The notes under the pieces were generated by a model. The model was not told where the DNA came from, ran no database searches, and was given only the letters and a program-made list of their open reading frames with translations. From assembly GCF_016446285.1 (NCBI RefSeq), contig NZ_CP054140.1, forward strand, positions 2,399,501-2,463,500: DNA of 64,000 nt, written 5' to 3'. The position numbers and the translations under genes are program-made. The stretch is from Desulfobulbus oligotrophicus. Lineage in GTDB: Bacteria > Desulfobacterota > Desulfobulbia > Desulfobulbales > Desulfobulbaceae. Shown here piece by piece: positions 26,553 to 35,480 of this stretch; position 1 is the first letter of the stretch, and every line of letters starts with the position of its first letter.

Positions 26553-29003
26553 ATGCGTACCATTTTATACGGTTTCATACATACTCTTTTTGTTTTCATG
26601 GCCACCCTGCTGGTATCCGGAGCTGTGGAAGCTGTAACAGAGCCAAACGATATCCTTGTTGGCCGTATTTCATTTGTGGAAGGTAAACTGCTCCGCTACG
26701 TCACAGAAGACAAAGACTGGGTCATGACTGTCCAAGATGCGCCCTTTGGCCTGCAGGATGCTCTGTATTCCGGGGAAAACAGCAAGGCTGAATTCATTCT
26801 TCCAAACAGGACCTGGTTACGGGTCGGAGAGTACAGTCAAGTGCAACTGCTGACCCTGTCCGACGAGGTCACAGCAATGGATATTGCCTCCGGAACCAGC
26901 CGTTTATACAACAAAAGCCGGGATGTGGCCTGTAAAACCACCACCCCGTTCGGGTATGTGGTAGCATACGGTGGCTCGGTTTTTGATCTGTATGTCGGTG
27001 ATGATTCCATGGAAGTAATCGCCATTGACGGTGCTGTTGATGTTGTTGCTCATGCCACTCAAGAAAAATACGAGGTAAGGGAAGGTGGGCCGTCACTCGT
27101 TGTCAGCAACAAAGTAACCCGGGGCAACGGCATGGTTGATGGTGTATGGGATGACTGGAATGAGGAACGCGATCGTCTCTGGTCAAAACGATTACACAGC
27201 AACACGTCCACATCGTATCTGCCGGAACCTCTCCAGGATGAATCTTATGTACTTGAAGAAAACGGCCGCTGGGAGCGAGTATATTACGAGGATGATTATC
27301 ACAACATGTGGCGTCCGACCAAGGTTGAACCGGACTGGCAACCATATACCGTTGGCCGTTGGTCACTGTACTATGATGACCACTGCTGGATTCCCAACGA
27401 GCCCTTTGGCTATCTGACTCACCATTACGGCTCCTGGGTGTATATCAACTCTTTTCATGCCTGGTACTGGCTGCCGCCGGTTCGCCGGGTTGTTATCTCA
27501 ACACCCCGCTTCCTGCCGGTCTTTGGCTGGTTTCCGGGAAGGGTCGGCTGGATACACCGTGGGCACTCGATCGGCTGGATCCCTTTAGCACCTCATGAGG
27601 TCTACTATGGTCATCATCCCTGGGGAAGACGCACCGTGGTGTTCAAACGTACCGCTGTTCCCGCATTGAACCTGTCAACCTATCGCTATCTTGACCAGGC
27701 GGTCATTATCCCCCGTGATTATTTCTACCGGGGAAATCGTTACACACCTCACCTGGAACGCAATATCAATCGCGCAGTTCTCATCAATACCTACCAGCCT
27801 GCCGTGGTGATCAACAGGACGGTGATGCATAACTTTGATACTGATACACGCCGCTTCACTTTGACTGACACCAGAATAAACCGCAGGCCGCACAATGTTG
27901 TGGTTGACCGCATTCGCAACAATCAACAGTTTATTCGAAATACACCGCCGTCTAATCGAGGGCGTATTACCAGCGAGCTGGGGCAAGTGACCACAGGTGC
28001 CCCACCAATGTCAACACCACCCGGCAACAGCCCGCACCTGACCGGAAAACTTGTTCCTGCTCAAAACGCCACCAAACCCTGGTCGGCATATGCTGCACCA
28101 AAGGTGTACATAAAACCTCAGGAAAGGCAGAGGTCACTTTTCACAAGGGATGGACGGAATCAGCAAACGATTATGCCGGAAAACCGCCAGCATGGACAGT
28201 TGACCGTACCGGCAAATAACCGATCATCGGAACGAAACATAACCCCAGATAGAGCTGATACATCTCGACCAATACCTGTTAGCCGTACCTGGTCCCCCTC
28301 TCCTTCAAAACCATCACCTGCAGTGGGCAGTGCCACAACAAAACCAGCTGATTCATCTCAAAAACAACCAAAGAGGCATCCTGCTGCTGGTCAACAAGTA
28401 CAGACAGGAAAGAGCCCACAAGTACAAGATAATCAAAGACCCACCTCTTCTTCCGCATCAGCTCCTGCAAGACACTCCCTGCCTGAGTCAACTACCCAGC
28501 CACCGCAGCGATCATGGAGCCGGCAGGCAGGACAACCCGAAAACGTTTATCAGCAACCTGCTGAACAAATACGCCGACCAGTGGCCACTTCACCACAGGT
28601 GCAGGAGCGCAGGCAAACGTTGCAAAAACCCTCTACCATCCGCGGAGAAGTCAGGCCATCCGGCAATGAGGTGCGACAGGGGCAGACCAGCCGGCACCAG
28701 ATGCAGCGTCAACAGCAGCCGGTTCAGCGCCATGAGACCGTTACCAACAATCAACAACAAGAGATGGCCAGGCGCCAGCAATTGGAGCAACAACGGCAAC
28801 AACAACAGGAGACAACAAGACGGCAACAGCTGGAGCAGCAGCGGCAACAACAACAGGAGACAACAAGACGGCAACAGCTGGAGCAGCAGCGGCAACAACA
28901 GGATATGAGCAGACAACAACCAGAACCACAACGACAGTGGGAAGGAAGGCAACCAAGCCAGCTACAGCCGCAGGGAAGACAACGGCCACATCGGGAGAGA
29001 TAA
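26553..29003 (+). CDS. FecR/DUF6600-type envelope protein with Q-rich tail
   Basis: 816 residues. Signal peptide at 1-27 (ending AVEA). Residues 35-185 resemble a FecR-type domain (GRISFVEG, then WVMTVQDAPFGLQDALYSG and LPNRTWLRVGEYSQVQLL). Residues 250-320 carry the aromatic DUF6600 block (WQPYTVGRWSLYYDDHCWIP and HHYGSWVYINSFHAWYWLPP). Residues 460 to the end are disordered, rich in P, Q and R, with three 16-residue repeats near 735-785. It is likely exported and envelope-associated; the role is unknown. A frameshift-free frame and a clean signal peptide support the start. Confidence 0.7.
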   Translation: MRTILYGFIHTLFVFMATLLVSGAVEAVTEPNDILVGRISFVEGKLLRYVTEDKDWVMTVQDAPFGLQDALYSGENSKAEFILPNRTWLRVGEYSQVQLLTLSDEVTAMDIASGTSRLYNKSRDVACKTTTPFGYVVAYGGSVFDLYVGDDSMEVIAIDGAVDVVAHATQEKYEVREGGPSLVVSNKVTRGNGMVDGVWDDWNEERDRLWSKRLHSNTSTSYLPEPLQDESYVLEENGRWERVYYEDDYHNMWRPTKVEPDWQPYTVGRWSLYYDDHCWIPNEPFGYLTHHYGSWVYINSFHAWYWLPPVRRVVISTPRFLPVFGWFPGRVGWIHRGHSIGWIPLAPHEVYYGHHPWGRRTVVFKRTAVPALNLSTYRYLDQAVIIPRDYFYRGNRYTPHLERNINRAVLINTYQPAVVINRTVMHNFDTDTRRFTLTDTRINRRPHNVVVDRIRNNQQFIRNTPPSNRGRITSELGQVTTGAPPMSTPPGNSPHLTGKLVPAQNATKPWSAYAAPKVYIKPQERQRSLFTRDGRNQQTIMPENRQHGQLTVPANNRSSERNITPDRADTSRPIPVSRTWSPSPSKPSPAVGSATTKPADSSQKQPKRHPAAGQQVQTGKSPQVQDNQRPTSSSASAPARHSLPESTTQPPQRSWSRQAGQPENVYQQPAEQIRRPVATSPQVQERRQTLQKPSTIRGEVRPSGNEVRQGQTSRHQMQRQQQPVQRHETVTNNQQQEMARRQQLEQQRQQQQETTRRQQLEQQRQQQQETTRRQQLEQQRQQQDMSRQQPEPQRQWEGRQPSQLQPQGRQRPHRER
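28760..28905 (+). repeat. 48-bp coding tandem repeats
   Basis: About three units of 48 bp encode RRQQLEQQRQQQQETT-type repeats within the C-terminal tail. Two are nearly identical at the DNA level, and the first is more diverged. They extend the glutamine-rich region and probably vary in number. Confidence 0.8.
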
Positions 29004-29195
29004 CAGTTTTCCCGGGGTCAAGATCTCTTCACTATTCTAAAATAGGATATTCAATCAGGTGCCCGGAAGACAAGCAGTCTGCTGTTCCCACTGATATAGT
29101 GGCGACTCAACTGTTTCGGCACCGGTTGAATCGATCAAGAAAGCTTTGACAGTGATCAAATGAACCAAAAAGACAAACTGATGTCGTATCTTTCA
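29001..29195 (-). repeat. Dispersed repeat, copy A
   Basis: This stretch matches 33777-33985 along its length at roughly 70-75 % by eye; an exactly shared block is ACTCAACTGTTTCGGCACC. Read on the minus strand, both copies encode a similar peptide (KA.LI.STGAETVE) and many differences fall at third positions. It may therefore be the remnant of a small gene or element. It begins immediately after the DUF6600 stop. Confidence 0.6.
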
Positions 29196-29600
29196 GGCGG
29201 GAAGAGCCGGTAGCATCAGCTTTTGTTGTATGATGGTTTGTTCAGCCGGTTTCACAGAAACCTGTGATTGACAGGCTTAAGGCCAAGAATAAAAGGAAAG
29301 TTTCAACTATTGCAGATCCTCGATATGGGATGCATTGCTGCTCAGCACATCTTCATTGTCACTCTGTTGCGGTACGTTTTCTTCAGATAGCGGGGAACGT
29401 CGGTCATGTCACAACCGTGTGCAGATTTTCCAGTTCCCAGCGCCGGTGATCTGCCGCGGTATGGTCTGCATGCACCGGTCCGGGCGTATTAACCGGCAAC
29501 ATTGACGTGAAGATCACCGTTGTGATGGCTGTATCAACCTGTGACGCAAGTGAACATGCAGGAACTCCTCTTGCAATGGCTGCTCTTAATATTGTTGTGG
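29196..29600. other. Intergenic region, no gene seen
   Basis: About 400 bp between repeat copy A and the DUF2325 gene (transcribed toward it). Short frames on both strands look non-coding. No terminator hairpin with a clear T-tract was found. Confidence 0.4.
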
Positions 29601-30914
29601 TTACTGGGTAATCTCATTCAGCCCTTTAGCCAGGGAAGAAAGCCCGGCACTGCGCATGAGTACAAATGGCTTTTGATTACGTTTACACATTTTCTTGATG
29701 CACTGGCAGGCGTCGTGACTGATGCAGTCCAGAGGACAAAAGACAGCGTCTGCCGTATTAAGCAGTTTTGGCAGGATGCTTCTCGAGCATTCCACCCCGC
29801 CGTCATGATGAAGAAAGCGCCCGCCGGATTTCTCCACCAGCTGACGATAATGTGGTACCATTTTGTTCAGTCCTCCAACATAGAGGACCGTTTTTCCGCA
29901 TAAATTTAAACCTGGACAATGTTCTGTGTTATGATCTTTGCACTTAGCGCAAGAAACTTCCTGGATGGCATGAATGAGCATCTGTTCAAGACTTTCGATC
30001 TCCCGCTCCTGCTCAACCTCTCGTCGCTCCTGCCTGCACAGTGCCGCCTTCAGTTCCTCTACCTGTGCAAGTGCTGCTGAGCGTTCAAGCCTGACTGCTT
30101 CAAAGTTTCGGACCGTTTCATCCAACTCTCCGCAGAGCGAGTTGTTCATCTGTCGAAGGTCGGCAATCTTTTGCACATTGGCCTCATCGGTGCCTTCCGA
30201 TGCAGCTGTTCGTAGTTGCCGGTGGAACCGGTCCGCAGTGTTGCGCCATTTTTGATTTTCATCGATCAAAGCTTTGTTGATTGCAGCCAATTTCCTGGCC
30301 TGGTCAAGATCCGCAATCAGTTCTCTCTTTTCTTTCCGGTAGATTTGACGCTCGGAACCAAGCACTTCTTCGAGCAGGCGGATTTTATTTTCCTGTTGCC
30401 GGGCATGCAGCATTCTAGGGCGGTAATTACACAGAAAATCATGGCTGAGCATATGCAAATCCCTGTACAGCGTGGCGACAAGCTGTTCGGATGCATGCGG
30501 ATGGCTGAGGATGCCCCACCAGGCACTGTCCAGCCATCCTTCCGCAACATCTTTCTCCCAAAGGATTTTCAACTCTTCGTCTGAAACCGCCTTGAGATAG
30601 GGCTTGATCGCTGTTCTGTATTTACGCTGAAAATATTTTTGCAGGGCCTTCCCGGGCAGATCGGTTCGATCGGAAATAGCAATGAAACGTGAATGCAACT
30701 GATAATCACTGAGCTTGCTTTCGATGCTGAATACCTTTTTTTTGGCCAATGTCCTTAATTCAAGGCGATTGAGACAGGTGCCTATGAGAGAACATTTATA
30801 GCAATTTTGGATCTCCCATAGTTTCTTTTGCACTCCCGGCCCCTCCTCTATGGGCATCTGAACTGAATATATTCCTCGTTTGAATCCGGGTGAAGATAAA
30901 GAGATCGAATGCAT
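29601..30914 (-). CDS. DUF2325-domain protein with coiled coil
   Basis: 437 residues. An N-terminal CYKCSLIGTC motif (near residue 38) could bind metal. Residues 180-320 are a long coiled coil (EEVLGSERQIYRKEKREL through REVEQEREIESLEQML). The C-terminal 95 residues form a DUF2325 domain: KTVLYVGGLNKMVPHYRQLVEKSGGRFLHHDGG, then CPLDCISHDACQCIKKMCKR. The last resembles domains thought to act in signalling or redox sensing, but the role is unknown. It is monocistronic here. Confidence 0.7.
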   Translation of the reverse strand: MHSISLSSPGFKRGIYSVQMPIEEGPGVQKKLWEIQNCYKCSLIGTCLNRLELRTLAKKKVFSIESKLSDYQLHSRFIAISDRTDLPGKALQKYFQRKYRTAIKPYLKAVSDEELKILWEKDVAEGWLDSAWWGILSHPHASEQLVATLYRDLHMLSHDFLCNYRPRMLHARQQENKIRLLEEVLGSERQIYRKEKRELIADLDQARKLAAINKALIDENQKWRNTADRFHRQLRTAASEGTDEANVQKIADLRQMNNSLCGELDETVRNFEAVRLERSAALAQVEELKAALCRQERREVEQEREIESLEQMLIHAIQEVSCAKCKDHNTEHCPGLNLCGKTVLYVGGLNKMVPHYRQLVEKSGGRFLHHDGGVECSRSILPKLLNTADAVFCPLDCISHDACQCIKKMCKRNQKPFVLMRSAGLSSLAKGLNEITQ

Positions 30915-31643
30915 ATTTCGTTACCTTTCATTTTATTTGAAGAGTCTACATTCAACGACGACAAGATGTTTGCATGGTCAGGTTTCCTCTTTCGGGAGAT
31001 TCAATATAGCGAAAATAAACACGCTGACAAGTGTTTTTTTAGACTATCCTAAATTTATTTGGAAACACTACGTGAAGCGGCGGAAAATATTCGCTATTTA
31101 CCTGGAGCTACTCTCAATCTATGTGAAATTACGTAAAAAATAACTGGGATCAAGGTGTGCCAGGATCGACTTTGTTCTGAATAATTTCGCATGACTGCAC
31201 GATCGGCTTCGGATATGGTTATGCGAAACTCCATGAAAAACAGATTTTCATCCTCAATGCGCCGACAGAAAAAAATGTCTGGTTGATGATAAATTTGTCA
31301 TATTTTCCTGTTGATGAAACAACAGGGCGTTGATGGTCCGCCGCAGCGGACCCGTTGAGACGAAAAAATACAAGATATTAAAGATTCCTGCAACTTATCG
31401 AGCAATCTCAAGGATGGTTCAAAAAGGAGTCGGTTTAATAACAGCTGACGCGCTTTCGTACCGACTAAACATTAATGTTACTTGTTCATATGGATACGGT
31501 TTTGATTGACAACTATATATTTTATAAAATATAACGAAAAAATTATTAATCCGGAGCCTCGCAAAGAGACACGGCCAACTCAACAGCCGGGATAACAAAC
31601 AGAAATATTCTAAAAACACAGTTCCGTGACAAGGAAGTTCAGC
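30915..31643. other. Intergenic region upstream of the cytochrome pair
   Basis: About 730 bp of AT-rich sequence. It contains a 7-bp hairpin GGTCCGC/GCGGACC (31335-31352) about 290 bp before the first cytochrome gene, of unknown use. No convincing reading frame is present. Promoters for the divergent DUF2325 gene and for the cytochromes must lie here. Confidence 0.45.
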
Positions 31644-32078
31644 ATGCACCGAACATTCGTTTTTTTGCTTTTATTCGTTTTTTTATTTAGCTTGCAAAAA
31701 ATAACCGTGGTTTCAGCCGATAACACCGAACCTCCTGTTCAACCAGCATATACAGGACCGGAATCTGTCATTATCCGATCAACCGTGGATGTAGAGGAAG
31801 TCCCCAAGCCGGCCTACTTACCTCACAAAAAACATCAATGGCTGGAATGCTATGGATGCCATCACGGCGTGGGACCTGACGGCAAGAAGAGCGATGCTAA
31901 ATTTGGATTTAAAATTGAGAAATGTGAAACATGTCATAACAGCACAAACGAATTGCCGATAAAAGTTGCAACACTCAAACGAGCCAGTCACAGGTTATGT
32001 CTGGGATGTCACCAGAAACAAAACAAGTTACTTGCACAATGTGATGTGTGTCACAAGGCACCAAGTGAACGACACTGA
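31644..32078 (+). CDS. Tetraheme cytochrome c (class III-like)
   Basis: 144 residues from the ATG at 31644, which has AAGGAAG upstream. A GTG at 31626 would add six residues without a better ribosome site. The signal peptide covers about 1-25. Four CxxCH heme sites (CYGCH, CETCH, CLGCH, CDVCH) and the PHKKHQWLECYGCHH opening are typical of class III cytochromes c, periplasmic electron carriers with low potential. The pentaheme gene follows 33 bp downstream, so the two probably act together. Confidence 0.85.
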   Translation: MHRTFVFLLLFVFLFSLQKITVVSADNTEPPVQPAYTGPESVIIRSTVDVEEVPKPAYLPHKKHQWLECYGCHHGVGPDGKKSDAKFGFKIEKCETCHNSTNELPIKVATLKRASHRLCLGCHQKQNKLLAQCDVCHKAPSERH

Positions 32079-32111
32079 TCAATAATTTATCGAAACAAAA
32101 CAGGAGGATGG

Positions 32112-33467
32112 ATGATATTTTATAAAAAGATTTTCACTGTCTTTGTTTTAGTATGCCTCCTGGATTATTCAGGAACAGTGTTTTCTGAAACCACAGACAG
32201 CGTCCCGATCGTTACGAAGACAACAGAATCTTCATCAGAGCCCAAGGCAAAAACAATTGCAGAACTGGCCGCTCGGTACGATTCGGCTCCATGCATGGAT
32301 TGTCATATGAATGTTTATGACGAATGGGAAAAATCACTCCATGCGCGATCAATCTTCGGCCCTGAAAAAGTCGGCAGAACAGCGGCAACGTTTAAAACAT
32401 TCATTGAAAATGGACTGAAGGAATGGCCCTACTCAGGAGTGAAAACACCGGAAGATGTGCAGATCAAGCATCTTATGCTGTGTGCAAAATGTCATCTTCC
32501 CCAACTCCAGGAAGCCGAAGAGAGTGTTGCCAAGGAACTGGTCGAAACTATTTATGCATACGTGGATGATCCGGACGACGAGGAGGCAAAAGAAGCCCTG
32601 GAATCATTGAACATCGGTTGCATGGTATGTCACAATCGCAACGCAATCACACATAAGTGGACAGATGGGACACCGGAAAAAGGTGTTGTGTATGGCAGCA
32701 AAGATGATGTCCATATGGATGACAAACATCCTTTCCTGAAAAAAAGCCCAATCATGAAAGAGTCCATCCAGTGTGGACAGTGTCATGGTTTAGGGCCAAA
32801 TTTTGAGCTCGAGAACCCTACCCAGTGTGCCACACTCTACGGAATTCACCTCTACACCTATATTCCTGATGGCGGCCAAGAGACCTGTCAGGAGTGCCAC
32901 ATGAGAAAAAGTGGGCTGGGTCACAATATCCAAAGTTATCGTGCTCAGGAAATGGTGAAAATGGCCCTGGATGTTCATGTTGAAGCCAAGGCATATCAAT
33001 GGCGCGACGTGACAACAACAACTCCAGAGGCGCATGTCATAGTCGAACTGACCAACAAAGCCGGCCATGCTATTCCCGATGGCTGACCGACCCCAAACCG
33101 AGTGGCACTGTATGTGACCGCAAAAACAAAAGATGGAAAGGAATTTTATTCTGAAGAAAAAATTTTCATGCCGATTCCACAGCAAATGGGTCGGGGTGAT
33201 AAGATGGGTCGGGGACCGTACGAAAAGAGTGGATTAATTCGTGACACCAGCATACCTCCTCTTCGAACCCTGAAAGAAGAGTTCACGATTCCGGTATACA
33301 CGGAAGGCGAGAAAGACGGAAAGATTCTAAGAAATATTATTGCCAATGACTTTATCGTCGATGTTGAGGTCTGGTATCTGCCCTACGGTAAAAAGGATGA
33401 CCCTGGTAATGCACAAAAATGGTTCGCAACGTCCAAAACGTTGCGTATAGAAAAGGGTGGAAAGTAG
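32112..33467 (+). CDS. Pentaheme cytochrome c, probable selenoprotein (UGA at codon 325)
   Basis: Read through the in-frame TGA at 33084-33086, this is a 451-residue periplasmic protein. The signal peptide covers about 1-25. Heme sites CxxCH are at residues 61, 124, 170, 221 and 259, and the WEKSLHA segment after the first matches cytochrome c554-type proteins. A C-terminal beta domain follows, starting NKAGHAIPDG, then the UGA, then PTPNRVALYVTAKTKDGKEF in the same frame. In related cytochromes, as I recall them, this GH..P.G.P..R motif is unbroken, so the downstream part belongs to the same protein. Alternatives are a nonsense mutation or a base-call error; a conserved frame with a SECIS-like hairpin argues against both. 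Partner oxidoreductase unknown. Confidence 0.7.
33102..33121 (+). promoter_or_regulatory. SECIS-like stem-loop downstream of UGA
   Basis: GTGGCAC (33102-33108) pairs with GTGACCGC (33114-33121) with one bulged A and a G-U pair, leaving a 5-nt apical loop TGTAT (33109-33113) that contains GU. The loop begins 22 nt after the UGA, inside the range known for bacterial SECIS elements read by SelB. Confidence 0.55.
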
Positions 33468-33561
33468 GGTGAATCGCGCGATCCGGTAAGCAAAATCCAA
33501 TCAACTGTCACAACAGATTGTAGAAGGCCAGTTCCTGGCTGCGGCATCAAAGCACAACCAC

Positions 33562-33606
33562 CTGCAAAGAGCGTCATGGCGAAAGCGAACCTGACGCTCT
33601 TTGCAG
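33562..33606. terminator. Perfect 15-bp inverted repeat after the cytochrome operon
   Basis: CTGCAAAGAGCGTCA (33562-33576) and its exact complement (33592-33606) enclose a 15-nt loop, 94 bp past the cytochrome stop. There is no long T-tract on the + strand. It could be a factor-dependent terminator, an mRNA-stability hairpin or a binding site. Confidence 0.5.
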
Positions 33607-33776
33607 AAAAACATGAACAACAGAAAAAGTCCGCACACTGGAAAGAGAGCACAATTACAGGGCGATCAACAACACACCTCTTCTTCCGTATCAACCCCAT
33701 CGATACAGCCCCTGTCCAAGCCAACTACCCCCCTCTACCCTGCCGTCGCATAGCGAAGCCAACAGCCACTTTGAGA

Positions 33777-33985
33777 GAGAACAGTCTTCCCGGAGCCAGC
33801 TCTCTTCATCATCCTAAAAAAGCTATTCAGCTAAATGCCCAGAAGGTAAGCGGTCTGGCTGTTCCCTATTGGTATACCAGCAACTCAACTGTTTCGGCAC
33901 CAGTTGAATTGATCAAGAGAGCTTTGGCGGTCACGATATGGACCAAAGAGACGGATTGGCGGACTATCTGCCAACAGGAAAAATT
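33777..33985 (-). repeat. Dispersed repeat, copy B
   Basis: The second copy of the element at 29001-29195, same orientation and similar length. It lies in the 536-bp stretch between the cytochromes and pldA, which holds no other feature apart from the 15-bp inverted repeat. Confidence 0.6.
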
Positions 33986-34003
33986 TGCAGGTTGAACAGC
34001 ACA

Positions 34004-35035
34004 TTACAACCAGTCAACCAACGACACGCCGATGCCGATACGATTAACATAGTGATTATAGTCGATTAGACTCTCACCATAGCCTGTGAAGTACTGAACA
34101 TAGCCGCGTAAAAACGGCCAGTTGCCAAAAGGAAAACTCCAGCTCACCTGCAATGTTCCTCGCTGGAAATCAGATTCCAGTGCATTCCGGGTCATGAGGC
34201 TGAAGGTATGGTCATCCCATTTATAGGCGGCACTGATCTCATAATGCCCCAAATATCTGGTGATGTCGGGATTATCATCACTGTTTGTGCCTTCTGGTAT
34301 TCGATACCATGGCATAAAGGTGAGGCCCAGATCCCCTACTTCAAACGTCATGCCAGCAAAAAGACGGTTCCAGCTGCGTGAGAGTTCACCGCTCTGCCCA
34401 TTGGACTGATGGTTAATACCAAAAGAGTTGCTGGAATTGACAATACCAAACGCTTCCCAGCCGGGTTTAAACTGCACCCATGCCTCTGGTTCATGGTTCG
34501 TCTCACGAAAGGGTGACGAAATATCCCTGTTGTACACCTGCCAGAAACTATGATTTGTGTAGGCAGCATACACGTCCATGGTATTGTCAAACAGCCCTAC
34601 CATCAGTGGTGTCTTAATGCTGATCTGAAACTGTGTCTCGATCCAGTCAAATGCATAAGAATCGTCGTTCTTACTCTGTTGATGGTAGGAGGAGTTATAT
34701 CCGTGCGAATTGTAAACAAAGGCCAGAATATAGTTGGGCCTGTGAGGCATAATGCTGAAGGGCCGGAATATATTTTTTTGCTCCTGAACAAGTCGTTTTT
34801 CAACGGCTCCCGGCACTTCAGGGACTGTCTGTTCATCCGTTTGTATGCTCGACAGGCAGTGTTGGCGTAACTCGCCGACTGTCATGGTGTCTGAAGCTGT
34901 TCCCAGCTGGGTTCGCATACAGTCCTCAAGCTGATCAGCACAAACCCAGGGCACCGCTCCAATGGTTGTCATCATAAAAACAGAGAAAACAGACCGCAGC
35001 AGATGGCGTATATCAGAAAAATATCGGGAGTTCAT
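34004..35035 (-). CDS. pldA: Outer membrane phospholipase A1
   Basis: 343 residues with an N-terminal signal region and a 12-strand-type outer membrane barrel pattern. The active-site block INHQSNGQSGELSRSWNR carries the catalytic His, the Ser two residues later and the Asn 14 residues after the His, matching the H142/S144/N156 spacing of E. coli OmpLA. It hydrolyses membrane phospholipids when the barrel dimerises with calcium. The barrel begins near residue 110 (YILAFVYNSHGYN) and ends in the hydrophobic VSLVDWL. It is monocistronic here. Confidence 0.9.
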   Translation of the reverse strand: MNSRYFSDIRHLLRSVFSVFMMTTIGAVPWVCADQLEDCMRTQLGTASDTMTVGELRQHCLSSIQTDEQTVPEVPGAVEKRLVQEQKNIFRPFSIMPHRPNYILAFVYNSHGYNSSYHQQSKNDDSYAFDWIETQFQISIKTPLMVGLFDNTMDVYAAYTNHSFWQVYNRDISSPFRETNHEPEAWVQFKPGWEAFGIVNSSNSFGINHQSNGQSGELSRSWNRLFAGMTFEVGDLGLTFMPWYRIPEGTNSDDNPDITRYLGHYEISAAYKWDDHTFSLMTRNALESDFQRGTLQVSWSFPFGNWPFLRGYVQYFTGYGESLIDYNHYVNRIGIGVSLVDWL

Positions 35036-35064
35036 TGTCAGTACAACAGAGTGTTGCGTTGATT

Positions 35065-35268
35065 TTAACGACGATTGACATTACAAGACTGTACCTGCGC
35101 AATCACAAGTGCCAGCTGTTCAAAAAAGAGCGCTGCCGGCGCATCAGCAGGATCATTTTTACAACGATCTTCAAAACGAACAAAAAGATGCGTCAGCACC
35201 TGATACGCCTGATCCTCTTCAATTGAGCCTAATAGTTCCCACAGATCGAGCAGCTGATCATCCCCCAT
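35065..35268 (-). CDS. Small hypothetical protein
   Basis: 67 residues from the ATG at 35268, which lies within the end of the upstream gene. Highly helical and acidic at its N-terminus (GDDQLLDLWELLGSIEEDQAYQVLTHLFVRFEDRCK). Coupled to the cysteine-motif gene by an 11-bp overlap. Family not recognised. Confidence 0.5.
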   Translation of the reverse strand: MGDDQLLDLWELLGSIEEDQAYQVLTHLFVRFEDRCKNDPADAPAALFFEQLALVIAQVQSCNVNRR

Positions 35269-35455
35269 TTTCTCCGCCCTCCTCACTTTCCGCAGTGGAT
35301 TGAATATCCGGATCAGGTGAATCTTCAAAAACAGAGCCGACTCCACAGCAGGCCGGGCACTCTTCGCGGGTCACGAAAAACCGGCTTTCACCCTGAAAAA
35401 AACCTATTTCACCACTACCGCCGCACGTGTTGCACACCTTTTTATCTGTCTTCAT
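35258..35455 (-). CDS. Small protein with DnaJ-type CxxCxGxG zinc-finger motifs
   Basis: 65 residues holding two cysteine motifs, CNTCGGSGEIG and CPACCGVGS, like half a DnaJ central zinc finger. Such proteins probably bind zinc and may act in folding or assembly. The C-terminus is acidic. It lies between folD and the small helical protein in an apparent operon. Confidence 0.65.
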   Translation of the reverse strand: MKTDKKVCNTCGGSGEIGFFQGESRFFVTREECPACCGVGSVFEDSPDPDIQSTAESEEGGENGG

Positions 35456-35480
35456 AATGCATCATGGTTTGAACGTTGGG

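Noticed and set aside
31335-31352. Hairpin as a terminator or riboswitch
   Set aside because: A 7-bp stem with no T-tract, no conserved motif and roughly 290 bp from the next gene; left as an unassigned hairpin.
33102-33467. Separate gene starting at the GTG 33102
   Set aside because: It has no ribosome site, and its start sits inside the SECIS-like stem. The frame is that of the upstream cytochrome, so read-through is the better explanation.
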